NCBI RefSeq assembly: GCF_025336525.1
Contig: NZ_JAOCZP010000006.1
Location: 1 to 64,000 of the forward strand
Origin: Chelativorans salis
GTDB lineage: Bacteria > Pseudomonadota > Alphaproteobacteria > Rhizobiales > Rhizobiaceae
Direction of reading: 5' to 3'
Length of the DNA: 64,000 nucleotides
Shown: positions 16,120 through 24,127 of the stretch, piece after piece
How the letters are laid out: each line of letters starts with the position of its first letter
Numbering within the stretch: position 1 is the first letter of the stretch
Notes under the pieces: model-generated
What the model was told of the DNA's origin: nothing
Seen by the model: the letters and a program-made list of their open reading frames with translations, nothing else
Databases searched by the model: none
Translations under genes and position numbers: made by a program

Positions 16120-16776
16120 TTATGTCCCCACGCTGTCCGTCAAATGTGTCAGGAACCAGTTCGTCGCGTGACGGACGACCTCGTCGAGCTTGCCCGGTTC
16201 CTCAAAAAGGTGGCCCGCCCCTTCGACGATGATCAGGCTCTTTTCGCCGGGGAGCGCGTCGTGCGCCTGTCTATTCATGTCGATCACCGGTCCGTCGAGG
16301 CTGCCGACGAGAAGCAGCGTCGGCGCCCGTACTCTGGACAGGACAGGCAGCGCCATATCCGGCCTGCCGCCGCGTGAGACGATCGCCGCGACGCGCGACC
16401 CAGCGTCGGCCGCCGCCGTCAGTGCGGCGGCAGCACCGGTGCTGGCGCCGAAATAGCCGGGCTTGAGGTGCGCCGTATCAACCGCGTCGGCGGTCCACCG
16501 GGTGGCCCGCTCGAGGCGCGAGGCAAGCAACGGGATGTCAAAGACGTTCCGCCGGTCCGCGTCCTCCGAAGGCGTCAGGAGGTCGAGCAGGAAGGTTGCG
16601 AGTCCCGCCTTCCTGAGTTCCGTGGCAACGTAGTTGTTGCGCGGGCTGAGCCGACCGCTGCCGCTGCCGTGCGCGAAGATGACAATGCCCTGTGCACCCG
16701 GCGGCACGCCGACGAAGCCGTTGAGACCTTCCGGCTCGACGCGCACTTCCCGCAGATCGCTCGCTGCTGTTGCCAC
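16120..16776 (-). CDS. Alpha/beta hydrolase (dienelactone-hydrolase-like)
   Basis: This 218-residue hydrolase has an oxyanion region VIFAHGSGSGRLSPRN, the nucleophile elbow GASTG, the acid in LLVGSLDG and the catalytic His in EGAGHLFEEP. The SPRN segment after the HGSGSG motif is characteristic of the group that accompanies COG1926 phosphoribosyltransferases. No lid or secretion signal is seen, so it is cytosolic. The gene lies between the erythromycin-esterase-like gene and the phosphoribosyltransferase gene with two-base gaps, which indicates one transcript. Confidence 0.9.
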   Translation of the reverse strand: MATAASDLREVRVEPEGLNGFVGVPPGAQGIVIFAHGSGSGRLSPRNNYVATELRKAGLATFLLDLLTPSEDADRRNVFDIPLLASRLERATRWTADAVDTAHLKPGYFGASTGAAAALTAAADAGSRVAAIVSRGGRPDMALPVLSRVRAPTLLLVGSLDGPVIDMNRQAHDALPGEKSLIIVEGAGHLFEEPGKLDEVVRHATNWFLTHLTDSVGT

Positions 16777-16778
16777 CT

Positions 16779-18122
16779 CTAAACTCCAAACGGATAGGTC
16801 TCCGCGACCCCGTGCGGCCGCTCGGCTGGAAGCGGTGTCACCGCATTGGTCTCGTCGAACCAGACGAAGGCGTCGAACTGCTCCGGCAGGACGGCTTCGA
16901 AGTAATGGCTGAGGAACTCCGACTGTTCCCGATAGATCACGCCGATGGCCCGCTCCAGCCGCGGTGTGCTCAGCACCTCGCGCAGCTCACGGTTGCCAGG
17001 CGCGCGCAGATCGGTGAGCGAATGTGCGACGCCCGACTGGCGGAACACGCGCTCGTAGGAATCCGGCCGCGAGGGATTGATCCTCTTGATGCGCATGGGG
17101 CCGTCCCAGTCGTCGGCAGCGGCAACCGTTCCGCGGTCCGTGCCGAAGCCGATCAGAACGGCACCCTCGCCATAGGCCGTGCGGCAAAGCTCGCCGATGT
17201 TGAACTCGCCCTGCCAGCCCATGGCCGTGGCCGCCGCGTTGCCGATGTGCGAGTTGTGCGCCCACACCACTGCCTTGGCCTTGTCGCCGCGCGCCGCCAG
17301 AAGATGCTGCAGCGTGTCGAACATGTGCCGGTCGCGCAGGTTCCAGGATTCGGTCGAGCCATGATACATGATGCGGTAGTAGTGCTCGGCCGCACGCGCG
17401 ACGCGCGCGTTCTGCGCGGCATCGAAGAAGTCCTCACCATCGGCGGCGGCGTATTCCAGCCGCTTATCCAACAGCTCCTGGAGCTGAGCGACCACCTCGT
17501 CCTCGCAGGTGTCGCGGCCGCCCCTGAGCATGGCACGGCCATAGAAGGCGGGCTCGGCCTGCCAGGGGGTGAGGCATCCATAACGTCGGCGTGCCTCACC
17601 TGCCGCTTCCGGATCGACGCGATCGAGATAGTGGATGACGGCGGCGATCGAGGCGTTGAGCGAATAGACGTCGAGGCCGCGCAGTTCGGCCCGATCGCCC
17701 TCGGCGAGCCCTTCATTGTGACGGCGCAGCCACTCCACGAAATCGGCAAACTCCCGGTTGCGCCACATCCAGGTGGGGAAACGCGCGAACGTCTCCTCAT
17801 CGTAGCGTCCTGTCCGCTTGTGGCGCACATAGCGGTCAACTCGTGCCGCATCCGGCCAGTCTGCCTCTATGGCGACGATGTTGAAGCCGTGATGTTCGAT
17901 CAGCCGCCGCGTGATCGCCGCGCGGGCGCGGTAGAATTCGGATGACCCGTGGGTGGCCTCGCCAAGAAGCACGACACGGGAATCGGCGAAGCGGTCGAAG
18001 ACCGTGCCGAAGAGTTCCGCCTTTTCGACCGGCGGAAGGTGCTCGCAACGGTCGCGCACCCAGCTCGCAGCCTCGTCTGCATGGCGCGCTCTGTTGCGCT
18101 CGGTTAGCGAGGCATCGGCCAT
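16779..18122 (-). CDS. Erythromycin esterase-like protein
   Basis: This 447-residue protein carries the Ere/EreA-type motifs LGEATHGSSEFYRAR, AIEADWPDA, RGLDVYS and VVWAHNSHIG, including the His and Glu residues thought to be catalytic. True Ere enzymes hydrolyse the macrolide lactone, but the large majority of homologues in operons like this have no known resistance role and may act on a cellular ester. It is 20 bases from the DUF2267 gene and two from the hydrolase. I do not infer antibiotic resistance. Confidence 0.9.
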   Translation of the reverse strand: MADASLTERNRARHADEAASWVRDRCEHLPPVEKAELFGTVFDRFADSRVVLLGEATHGSSEFYRARAAITRRLIEHHGFNIVAIEADWPDAARVDRYVRHKRTGRYDEETFARFPTWMWRNREFADFVEWLRRHNEGLAEGDRAELRGLDVYSLNASIAAVIHYLDRVDPEAAGEARRRYGCLTPWQAEPAFYGRAMLRGGRDTCEDEVVAQLQELLDKRLEYAAADGEDFFDAAQNARVARAAEHYYRIMYHGSTESWNLRDRHMFDTLQHLLAARGDKAKAVVWAHNSHIGNAAATAMGWQGEFNIGELCRTAYGEGAVLIGFGTDRGTVAAADDWDGPMRIKRINPSRPDSYERVFRQSGVAHSLTDLRAPGNRELREVLSTPRLERAIGVIYREQSEFLSHYFEAVLPEQFDAFVWFDETNAVTPLPAERPHGVAETYPFGV

Positions 18123-18142
18123 TCCACGTCGTCTCCGTTATC

Positions 18143-18580
18143 TCAGGCGCCGACTGTTTCCGGCCACAGCGCCTGAATCTCCTTCGGCAGCGCTTCGCGC
18201 ACCTTGGCCGACTGTCCGAGATCGATGTGATGGTTGATGACGCGGAACACCGTGCGCGTGGCATCGGCCGAGTTGACCGGCCTGATGTCCTTCAGCCCTT
18301 CCTGGACGTGCTCCAGAAACTCGTCGAGGTTGCGGGTGACCTTCGGCTGCTGCGACGGCTGATACTGATCGTAGTAAAGGCCGCGCACCAGGATAGGCAG
18401 TTCAGCGCCCAGATGTGCCGAGAGATCGGCGGGAAGTCTGTCCCGCAGCGCCTTGAGCACCGCACCCAGTATGTGCCATGCAACTTGGCGATCGTCGCCA
18501 TGTTCGGCCATGATCTCGTTGAGCCAGATATTCGTGGTCTGGACGGTTTTGTCGAAAACTTCGAGGCCTGTAGCAGTCAT
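18143..18580 (-). CDS. DUF2267 domain protein
   Basis: This 145-residue protein has the DUF2267 core (VAWHILGAVLKALRDRLPADLSAHLGAELPILVRGLYYDQYQP), an all-helical domain of unknown function. It is first in the leftward operon with the erythromycin-esterase-like, hydrolase, phosphoribosyltransferase and PEBP genes. DUF2267 genes often appear with stress-response genes, which fits this grouping. The 185-base gap upstream, shared with the divergent tetR, holds the promoter. Confidence 0.88.
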   Translation of the reverse strand: MTATGLEVFDKTVQTTNIWLNEIMAEHGDDRQVAWHILGAVLKALRDRLPADLSAHLGAELPILVRGLYYDQYQPSQQPKVTRNLDEFLEHVQEGLKDIRPVNSADATRTVFRVINHHIDLGQSAKVREALPKEIQALWPETVGA

Positions 18581-18765
18581 TGTTCAGCCCTTCCAACTGT
18601 CCTTTCTGACGAATGCACCGGTGTGCTGTCCGGTTCCCTGACTCCTAATCAACAGAACGCAGGAATGTTCGCTGCGCCGGAATAAAAATGTCCCGCGATT
18701 GAGGCTTTTGCCGGCGGTCGGCTATAAGGCCTTTGTCCCGACACGGGAAAACGCACAGGAGAGAG

Positions 18766-19440
18766 ATGGAGTTGGGGAGCGATATCAAGGTGAAGCCGGC
18801 TGCGGGAGGCCGGCAGCAGAAAGCAAGCCGCGACCCGGAGCGCACGCAGGCCGCCATCCTCGATGCGGCGACCGCGGAGTTCGCCGAAAAGGGCATCGGC
18901 GGGGCGCGCGTCGACATGATCGCCGAGCGCGCCGGCACCAACAAGCGCATGCTCTACCACTATTTCGGCGACAAGATCGGCCTCTACGTGGCCGTTCTGG
19001 AAGCCGCCTACGCCTCCATCCGCTCAGCCGAGCGTGAGCTGGACCTCGCCCATAAGGCGCCGGAGGAGGCGCTGTCTGAGCTGTCGCGCTTCACATGGCG
19101 TTATTTCCTGGAGCACCCGGAATTTATCAGCCTTTTGAACACAGAGAACCTCCACAAGGCCGAGCACCTGCGCGGCTCGCGCAAGCTGATGGAGATGCAC
19201 TCGCACTTCGTCACCGAGCTGGCGGACGTCCTGAAGCGCGGTGCCGAAGACGGCATCTTCCGGCCCGGCATCGATCCCATCAACGTCTACATCACCATCG
19301 CCGCGCTCGGCTATTTCTATCTCTCCAACCGCCACACGCTCTCGGCCATCTTCGACCGTGACCTGTCCGCCCCCGCCCGCCTTGCCGAGTGGGAGGCGCA
19401 TGTGGTGAAGACGGTGCTGGCTTCGGTGAGGGCGGAATAG
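18766..19440 (+). CDS. TetR family regulator (paralogue of the gene at 20105)
   Basis: This 224-residue regulator starts at the ATG at 18766 behind AGGAGAG. The helix-turn-helix lies in ILDAATAEFAEKGIGGARVDMIAERAGTNKRMLYHYFGDK; the C-terminal ligand domain contains TWRYFLEHPEFISLLNTENLHKAEHL and ALGYFYLSNRHTLS. It shares most of these phrases with the TetR at 20105-20788, so the two are recent paralogues about 0.7 kb apart. Its target is not obvious: the neighbouring upstream region lacks the AAGTAAGTAAC operator found near the tct operon. Confidence 0.92.
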   Translation: MELGSDIKVKPAAGGRQQKASRDPERTQAAILDAATAEFAEKGIGGARVDMIAERAGTNKRMLYHYFGDKIGLYVAVLEAAYASIRSAERELDLAHKAPEEALSELSRFTWRYFLEHPEFISLLNTENLHKAEHLRGSRKLMEMHSHFVTELADVLKRGAEDGIFRPGIDPINVYITIAALGYFYLSNRHTLSAIFDRDLSAPARLAEWEAHVVKTVLASVRAE

Positions 19441-19538
19441 GCCGGATGTTTATCGGCTCGCAAAAGCGTGGATTGCAGTCCTTTCCGCACTTACAGCGTC
19501 AACGTTATCAATGGCACCGTGTTTAGCGAGATATAAGC

Positions 19539-20033
19539 ATGCTCATTGTTTTTTCGGGGCTTCCTGGGACCGGCAAATCGTCAATCGCACGGAAGCTTGC
19601 ATCTGAACTGAAAGCGGTCTGGCTCCGAATCGATTCTATCGAACAGGCGATTCGTGAGTCCGGTGTGGTCTCCGGCTCGCTGAATGACGCGGGGTACCGC
19701 GCAGCCTACGCTGTCGCGCAGGACAATCTAAGCCTCGGTTTGTCGGTGGTTGCCGATTCTGTGAACCCTTGGATGCTCACCCGAAATGCGTGGCGTGGCG
19801 TAGGGTTGCGCTCAAACGTAGCTGTCCTGGAAGTCGAGACGGTTTGCTCCGACAAGGAGGAGCATCGTCGCAGGATCGAAGCACGTGCTTCCGACATCGC
19901 CGGCTTGAAACTGCCGAACTGGCAGGCTGTGCTTGAGCGAGACTACCAACCATGGGACCGTGACCATTTGCAGGTAGATACCGCAAAACGAAGCATCGCT
20001 GACTGCGTCGCGCTGATTCAAGCACAACTTTGA
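19539..20033 (+). CDS. Small P-loop NTPase/kinase-like protein
   Basis: This 164-residue protein starts MLIVFSGLPGTGKSSIARKLA with a Walker A GLPGTGKSS at residues 7-15 and a zeta-toxin/AAA_33 kinase-like layout (LRIDSIEQAIRESG, then VVADSVNPW). Such proteins phosphorylate small molecules. Its base composition is visibly less GC-rich than that of the neighbours, suggesting later acquisition. There is no partner antitoxin, so a toxin role is not supported. It stands alone between two tetR genes. Confidence 0.82.
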   Translation: MLIVFSGLPGTGKSSIARKLASELKAVWLRIDSIEQAIRESGVVSGSLNDAGYRAAYAVAQDNLSLGLSVVADSVNPWMLTRNAWRGVGLRSNVAVLEVETVCSDKEEHRRRIEARASDIAGLKLPNWQAVLERDYQPWDRDHLQVDTAKRSIADCVALIQAQL

Positions 20034-20104
20034 CGAGAATCTCCTAGCCAATCTCTGAGATTTCGGTAGAAGCGAGAGTGATCGGGCGGACGGCGACGGG
20101 GGCC

Positions 20105-20788
20105 CTACGCCTTCACCCGCAAATGGTCGAGCACCATCTCGACCGCGTGCGCCTCGCGCGACGCGATATGGGCGCTGCTGGCCAGATCGGTATCGAAGAT
20201 CACGGAAAGCGTGGCGTTGTTGGAGACGTAGAAATAGCCGAGCGCGGCGATGGAGATGTAGAGCTGCACGGGGTCGATGTCGGCGCGGAAGGCGCCACTT
20301 TCACCGCCGCGGTGGATAAGCTTCCTGAGCTGATCGACCAGGGGCGAATGCAGGCCGTGCATCTCCGGCAGGGTGCGCAGATAGCGCGCCTTCATGAGGT
20401 TCTCGTTGGTCAGAAGCGCGATGAACCACGGGCATTCAAGGAAGTGGCGGAAAGTGAAGCGCACGAGCCGCTCGACCGCCTCCACCGGCTCGTACTGGTC
20501 GAGCTGCAGCGCCCGCTCGCCCTCGCGGATCTCGCGATAGGCTTCCTCCAGAACGGCGCAATAGAGGGCGTCCTTGTTGCCGAAATAATGGTAGAGCATG
20601 CGCTTGTTGGTGGCCGCTCTCGCGGCGATGGCGTCGATGCGCGCGCCCTCGAGCCCGCGCTCGGAAAACTCCGCGCGCGCCGCCGCCAGGATCGCCGCCC
20701 GTGTGCGGACGGGATCGCGGGTGCGCGGGGCCTGCGCCTCAGCCGGCAGGGCGCTGCGAGTCGAGGCGCTTGAAGAGGTCCGTGACAC
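20105..20788 (-). CDS. TetR family regulator, candidate repressor of the tct and sugar-acid operons
   Basis: This 227-residue regulator starts at a GTG and overlaps the 3' end of tctA by 50 bases. The helix-turn-helix is in ILAAARAEFSERGLEGARIDAIAARAATNKRMLYHYFGNK and the ligand domain has FTFRHFLECPWFIALLTNENLMKARYL. As the last gene of the leftward tctCBA operon, whose promoter carries an AAGTAAGTAACTGG operator, it is the best candidate to bind that site and the matching one at 25854. Inducer probably a substrate or intermediate of the pathway. Confidence 0.9.
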   Translation of the reverse strand: MSRTSSSASTRSALPAEAQAPRTRDPVRTRAAILAAARAEFSERGLEGARIDAIAARAATNKRMLYHYFGNKDALYCAVLEEAYREIREGERALQLDQYEPVEAVERLVRFTFRHFLECPWFIALLTNENLMKARYLRTLPEMHGLHSPLVDQLRKLIHRGGESGAFRADIDPVQLYISIAALGYFYVSNNATLSVIFDTDLASSAHIASREAHAVEMVLDHLRVKA

Positions 20789-22262
20789 GTCGGCTCACCA
20801 TCGGCAGGCTCATGAGGATCGTCATCGCGATGATTGCGAAGAGCACCGCGCTGATCGGTCGGGTGAAGAAGGGTGTGACGTCGCCGTCCGACAGGAGCAG
20901 GCCACGGCGCAGATTGACGTCGAGTAGCTCGCCTAGCACGATGCCCAGCACCAGCGGCGCCATAGGATAGCGCATCTCGCGCAAGACGAAGCCGATCAGC
21001 CCGAAGGCGATCATCACATAGACGTCGAACATGCGCTGCGTGATGGCGAAGGAGCCGACGACGCACAGCACATAGACCACCGGCATCAGCTTCTCGCGCG
21101 GGACGAGCAGAACGCGCACGAGCAGCTTTGTGAGCGACAGGCCAAAGACGGTGATGGCGATCGTCGTCAGAAGCAGAATCCCGACAATCTGATAAAGGAA
21201 AGCGGGATTCTCGGTCATCAGCAGCGGTCCGGGCCTGATGCCGTGGATGAACATCGCGGCAATCAACACCGCGGCCGCCGCCGAGCCTGGCAGCGCCAGG
21301 GTGAGCGTGGGGATCATGGCGCCGGGAATGACCGCCGAGTTGCCGGTCTCTGCAGCCACCAGCCCCTCGATGGAGCCCTTGCCGAACTGGTCGCGCTCCT
21401 TGCTCGCGCGCCGCGCGGCCGCGTAGGAGGCCCAGGCGCCTATGTCCTCGCCGACGCCAGGGATGATGCCGGCGATCGTGCCGACGATGCCGGAGCGTAT
21501 CGTCGTGCGCCAATAGCGCGTGATGTCGGCCAGCCGCGGCAGCACCCGGTCGTCGCTGGTGACGAGCTCGGCCGTAAAGCGCCGCTTCATGACGGCGAGA
21601 ATCTCGGCGAAGCCGAAGGCGCCGACCATGGCGGGGATGAGGTCGATGCCGCCGCCGAGCGCGCTGACACCGAAGGTGAAGCGCTGAAAGGCGTGCAGGC
21701 CCTCCATGCCGATCATCGCAGCGAGCAGCCCCAGAATGCCGGCGATATAGCCTTTCAACGGATCCTCGATAGCCGTCAGCCGGCCCGAGATCAGGACGCC
21801 GAACAAAGCCAGCCAAAAGAACTCATAGGAGCCGAAGCGCAGCGCGAATTCAGCCAGCCAAGGCGCGATCAGCGCCAGAAAGAAGATGCCGACCAGCGTG
21901 CCGAGCGCCGAGGAGGTGGTGGCGATCCCCATGGCCATACCGGCCTTGCCGGCGCGCGCCAGGGGATAGCCGTCGAGCGTGGTGGCGGCACTCGCCGGAG
22001 TGCCGGGAATGGCGAGCAGGATGGCCGAGCGGCTGCCGCCATAGATCGCCCCCACGTAGAGCGCCATTAGGCACAGGATCGCCTGGTCCGGCGGCATCTT
22101 GTAGGTGAGCGTGACGAGCAGCGCCACGCCCATGGTCGCCGTCAGGCCCGGAAGCGCGCCGATGACGATGCCGAGCAAGCTCGCCCAGGCAAGGTTGAAC
22201 AGCGCCTCCCAGGTGAGGAAATGGGCGATGCCGTGTCCAAGAAGGGAAAGGCCTTCAGGCAT
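20739..22262 (-). CDS. Tripartite tricarboxylate transporter, TctA large permease
   Basis: This 507-residue, very hydrophobic protein has the TctA hallmarks: GIVIGALPGLTATMGVALL near the N-terminus, AILLAIPGTPASAATTLDGYPLARAGKAG, and GIIPGVGEDIGAWASYAAARRASK. It forms the channel with TctB for carboxylates delivered by TctC. It lies 17 bases after tctB, and its stop lies inside the following tetR gene. Citrate-type substrates are known for the family, but TctCBA systems take many other acids. Confidence 0.93.
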   Translation of the reverse strand: MPEGLSLLGHGIAHFLTWEALFNLAWASLLGIVIGALPGLTATMGVALLVTLTYKMPPDQAILCLMALYVGAIYGGSRSAILLAIPGTPASAATTLDGYPLARAGKAGMAMGIATTSSALGTLVGIFFLALIAPWLAEFALRFGSYEFFWLALFGVLISGRLTAIEDPLKGYIAGILGLLAAMIGMEGLHAFQRFTFGVSALGGGIDLIPAMVGAFGFAEILAVMKRRFTAELVTSDDRVLPRLADITRYWRTTIRSGIVGTIAGIIPGVGEDIGAWASYAAARRASKERDQFGKGSIEGLVAAETGNSAVIPGAMIPTLTLALPGSAAAAVLIAAMFIHGIRPGPLLMTENPAFLYQIVGILLLTTIAITVFGLSLTKLLVRVLLVPREKLMPVVYVLCVVGSFAITQRMFDVYVMIAFGLIGFVLREMRYPMAPLVLGIVLGELLDVNLRRGLLLSDGDVTPFFTRPISAVLFAIIAMTILMSLPMVSRRVTDLFKRLDSQRPAG

Positions 22263-22279
22263 GTATCGAGACTCTCGGG

Positions 22280-22813
22280 CTAGGGCAGGCGAACGAGGAA
22301 GCCGTATTGGAAGACGAGGGTGACGACGACGCCGACGATCACTCCCTGGACGAGCGCCAGGAAGGTTGAGCGCAGAAGCGACCTTGGCTCAGGCGACAGC
22401 CAGGTCTCGAAGACGACGATGAAGGCGAAGACGAAGGCCGCACTGGCGAGCCAGAAGGGCAAGCGCCCCACTAGAACGAGCGCATAGACGAGCGCCAGCC
22501 CCGCCACGGCGCAGAAACGCCCCGCCTCTTCGGTGCGGAAGAGCGCCAGGAGATCGCTCCAGCCCCCCGCGCCGCGCCCCTCGCGATAGGCTTTGAGGCC
22601 AAGCACAACGCCGCAAAAGGCCAGAGCAAGCCCCAGGAGGCCGGGCACGAGGCCCGGCACGGTAGCGGGGTGGATGCCGCGCATTTCCAGCCGGGGCATG
22701 GTCCAGGACAGGTAGACGATCGCCAACCCCAGCACCGCGAACACACCGCCGGTGATGAGATCGATGCGGTTCATGCGGCGTTCCGTCTGCGGATCGGCCG
22801 AAAGGTCGGTCAT
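22280..22813 (-). CDS. Tripartite tricarboxylate transporter, TctB small subunit
   Basis: This 177-residue protein has four hydrophobic segments (LITGGVFAVLGLAIVYLSW and others) and the weak similarity typical of TctB. The start at 22813 (MTDLSADPQTERRMNRID) gives a short soluble N-terminus; the longer opening back to 22954 would run through the palindromic repeat and hairpin and is rejected. TctB pairs with TctA in the membrane. It is separated from tctC by a 171-base gap full of inverted repeats. Confidence 0.87.
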   Translation of the reverse strand: MTDLSADPQTERRMNRIDLITGGVFAVLGLAIVYLSWTMPRLEMRGIHPATVPGLVPGLLGLALAFCGVVLGLKAYREGRGAGGWSDLLALFRTEEAGRFCAVAGLALVYALVLVGRLPFWLASAAFVFAFIVVFETWLSPEPRSLLRSTFLALVQGVIVGVVVTLVFQYGFLVRLP

Positions 22814-22837
22814 GAATGCCTCTGATCTGCCGGTATT

Positions 22838-22862
22838 GCCGGCACCCCGGAAGGGTGCCGGC
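22838..22862 (-). terminator. Hairpin upstream of tctB
   Basis: A perfect 10-bp stem (GCCGGCACCC / GGGTGCCGGC) with a 5-base loop lies between tctC and tctB on the transcribed strand. No T-run follows. It may protect the 3' end of a processed tctC transcript or slow transcription into the membrane genes. Confidence 0.5.
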
Positions 22863-22925
22863 CTTTCGCTCGGCCAGCTCATCGTCTCATGGAATCGATG
22901 AACTGGTCCAACTCCCTGTTTTGTC

Positions 22926-22969
22926 GCAATTCCAAGCGGAAAACTGGTTTTCACTTTTCCTGGAATTGC
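22926..22969. repeat. Nested palindromic intergenic repeat between tctC and tctB
   Basis: Outer arms GCAATTCCA (22926-22934) and TGGAATTGC (22961-22969) enclose GAAAAC-tg-GTTTTC (22939-22952). From memory, on the other strand this GGAAAAGTG...GTTTTCC...GGAATTGC arrangement matches an abundant intergenic repeat of Rhizobium, Mesorhizobium and Brucella relatives, which supports the taxonomic placement. Adjacent TAGCCCG-ct-CGGGCTA (22972-22987) is a separate palindrome that includes the tctC stop. Confidence 0.65.
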
Positions 22970-22984
22970 CCTAGCCCGCTCGGG

Positions 22985-24013
22985 CTACATCTCGCTCTTC
23001 GTCTCGCAGTCGATGCCGATGGTCGAGGGGTCGTTCACCTCCAGGCCGCGCTCTTCCGCCGCGCAGGCCTCCTCAATCACCACCGGCATGGCCACTTCAC
23101 GCGCTTCCTCGCCATAGGAAGGGGCGAAGACGGCGCCGTTGGTTTGGGCATAATCCTTCAGCGCCTGGGAGTTCATCACCTTTTCCTCCCAGATGCGGTT
23201 CACCGTGGCAACCACCTCCTCGGGCACGCCCTGCGGAATGAAGATGCCGAAGTAGTCCGGTGCGATGGGGAATTCCGGCAGCCATTCGGTGATCGGCGGG
23301 ATGGGATCCACGCCCTCGATGGTCAGCGGCTGGTCGCTTAGCACCGCGAGCGGACGCAGGCGGCCGCCGCGGATCAGCTCTGCCTGCTCCACGGCGAGCT
23401 GCGTGGTGACCATGGCTTCGCCTGCCGCGGTGGCGATCGCGGCCGGCCCGCCGCCGTCATAGGTTACCATGCGGTATTCGAAATCGCCCTCCGTGCCCAG
23501 GCCGGCAATCGCCATGCCGCCGGAGGAGGTCACGCCCGCCGTGCCGACGGTGATCTCGCTGCCCCGCTCCTTGAAGGCTTCGAGCAACTGCCCGAAATCC
23601 TCGAACTCGCTGTCGGACGGCACCGCGACCACCGGCACGTTGGCGACCGACAGATAGATGTGCCAGTCGTCGATACTGGTGTCAGGCACCAGTCCCGTCA
23701 CTGAATAAGTGGCGTTGTTGGCGATGGCGTTGGCGGTCCAGGTGTAGCCGTCTTTCGGCGCGTTCAGCACCTCCTGCGTGCCGACCGCACCCGAGGCGCC
23801 CGGCTGGTTGACCACCACCACAGCCTGGCCAAGCTCTTCGGCGATGATCGGCGCGGTGACGCGGGTCACCTGATCGGTCGAGCCGCCCGCGCCCCAGGGC
23901 ACGATGATGTTGATGGGGCGGTCCGGCTGCCACTCCTGGGCAAGGGCCGGTGCTGCGGACAGGGCAAATACGGATGTGGCCACGACGAGCGTGGCTCTGG
24001 TCAAAAGACCCAT
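22985..24013 (-). CDS. Tripartite tricarboxylate transporter, TctC/Bug-type binding protein
   Basis: This 342-residue periplasmic protein has a signal peptide (MGLLTRATLVVATSVFALSA and cleavage after APALA) and the Bug fold signature WQPDRPINIIVPWGAGGSTDQ, where the PWGAGG loop contacts the ligand carboxylate. It is first in the tctCBA-tetR operon. Its promoter holds the AAGTAAGTAACTGG operator. The ligand is presumably an acidic substrate of the enzymes at 24-30 kb, which share the operator. Confidence 0.93.
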   Translation of the reverse strand: MGLLTRATLVVATSVFALSAAPALAQEWQPDRPINIIVPWGAGGSTDQVTRVTAPIIAEELGQAVVVVNQPGASGAVGTQEVLNAPKDGYTWTANAIANNATYSVTGLVPDTSIDDWHIYLSVANVPVVAVPSDSEFEDFGQLLEAFKERGSEITVGTAGVTSSGGMAIAGLGTEGDFEYRMVTYDGGGPAAIATAAGEAMVTTQLAVEQAELIRGGRLRPLAVLSDQPLTIEGVDPIPPITEWLPEFPIAPDYFGIFIPQGVPEEVVATVNRIWEEKVMNSQALKDYAQTNGAVFAPSYGEEAREVAMPVVIEEACAAEERGLEVNDPSTIGIDCETKSEM

Positions 24014-24078
24014 GATCTCCTCCCAAAGTATGTTTGACGCGCCGCGGCCCGCTCTCCCAGGCCCCGACGCCGGCCCGA

Positions 24079-24127
24079 ACTGTGAAGTCAGTTCCGCGAC
24101 CTGTCAAGTAAGTAACTGGTTAGTTCC
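24079..24127 (-). promoter_or_regulatory. tctC promoter and TetR-type operator O1
   Basis: Read leftward, TTGACA (24102-24107) is a perfect -35 with CACAGT (24079-24084) at 17 bases as a weak -10. Upstream and overlapping lies AAGTAAGTAACTGGTTAGTTCC (positions 24106-24127), whose core GTAACT...AGTT is an imperfect inverted repeat. It matches 20 of 22 bases of the site at 25854-25875. A repressor bound here would block the -35. Confidence 0.65.

Noticed and set aside
16779-18122. Macrolide resistance gene
   Set aside because: The esterase-like motifs are present, but the operon context is the common non-resistance type, and no mobile element or other resistance gene is near.
19539-20033. Zeta-type toxin
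   Set aside because: The kinase-like P-loop is present, but no antitoxin gene accompanies it and the protein is short.
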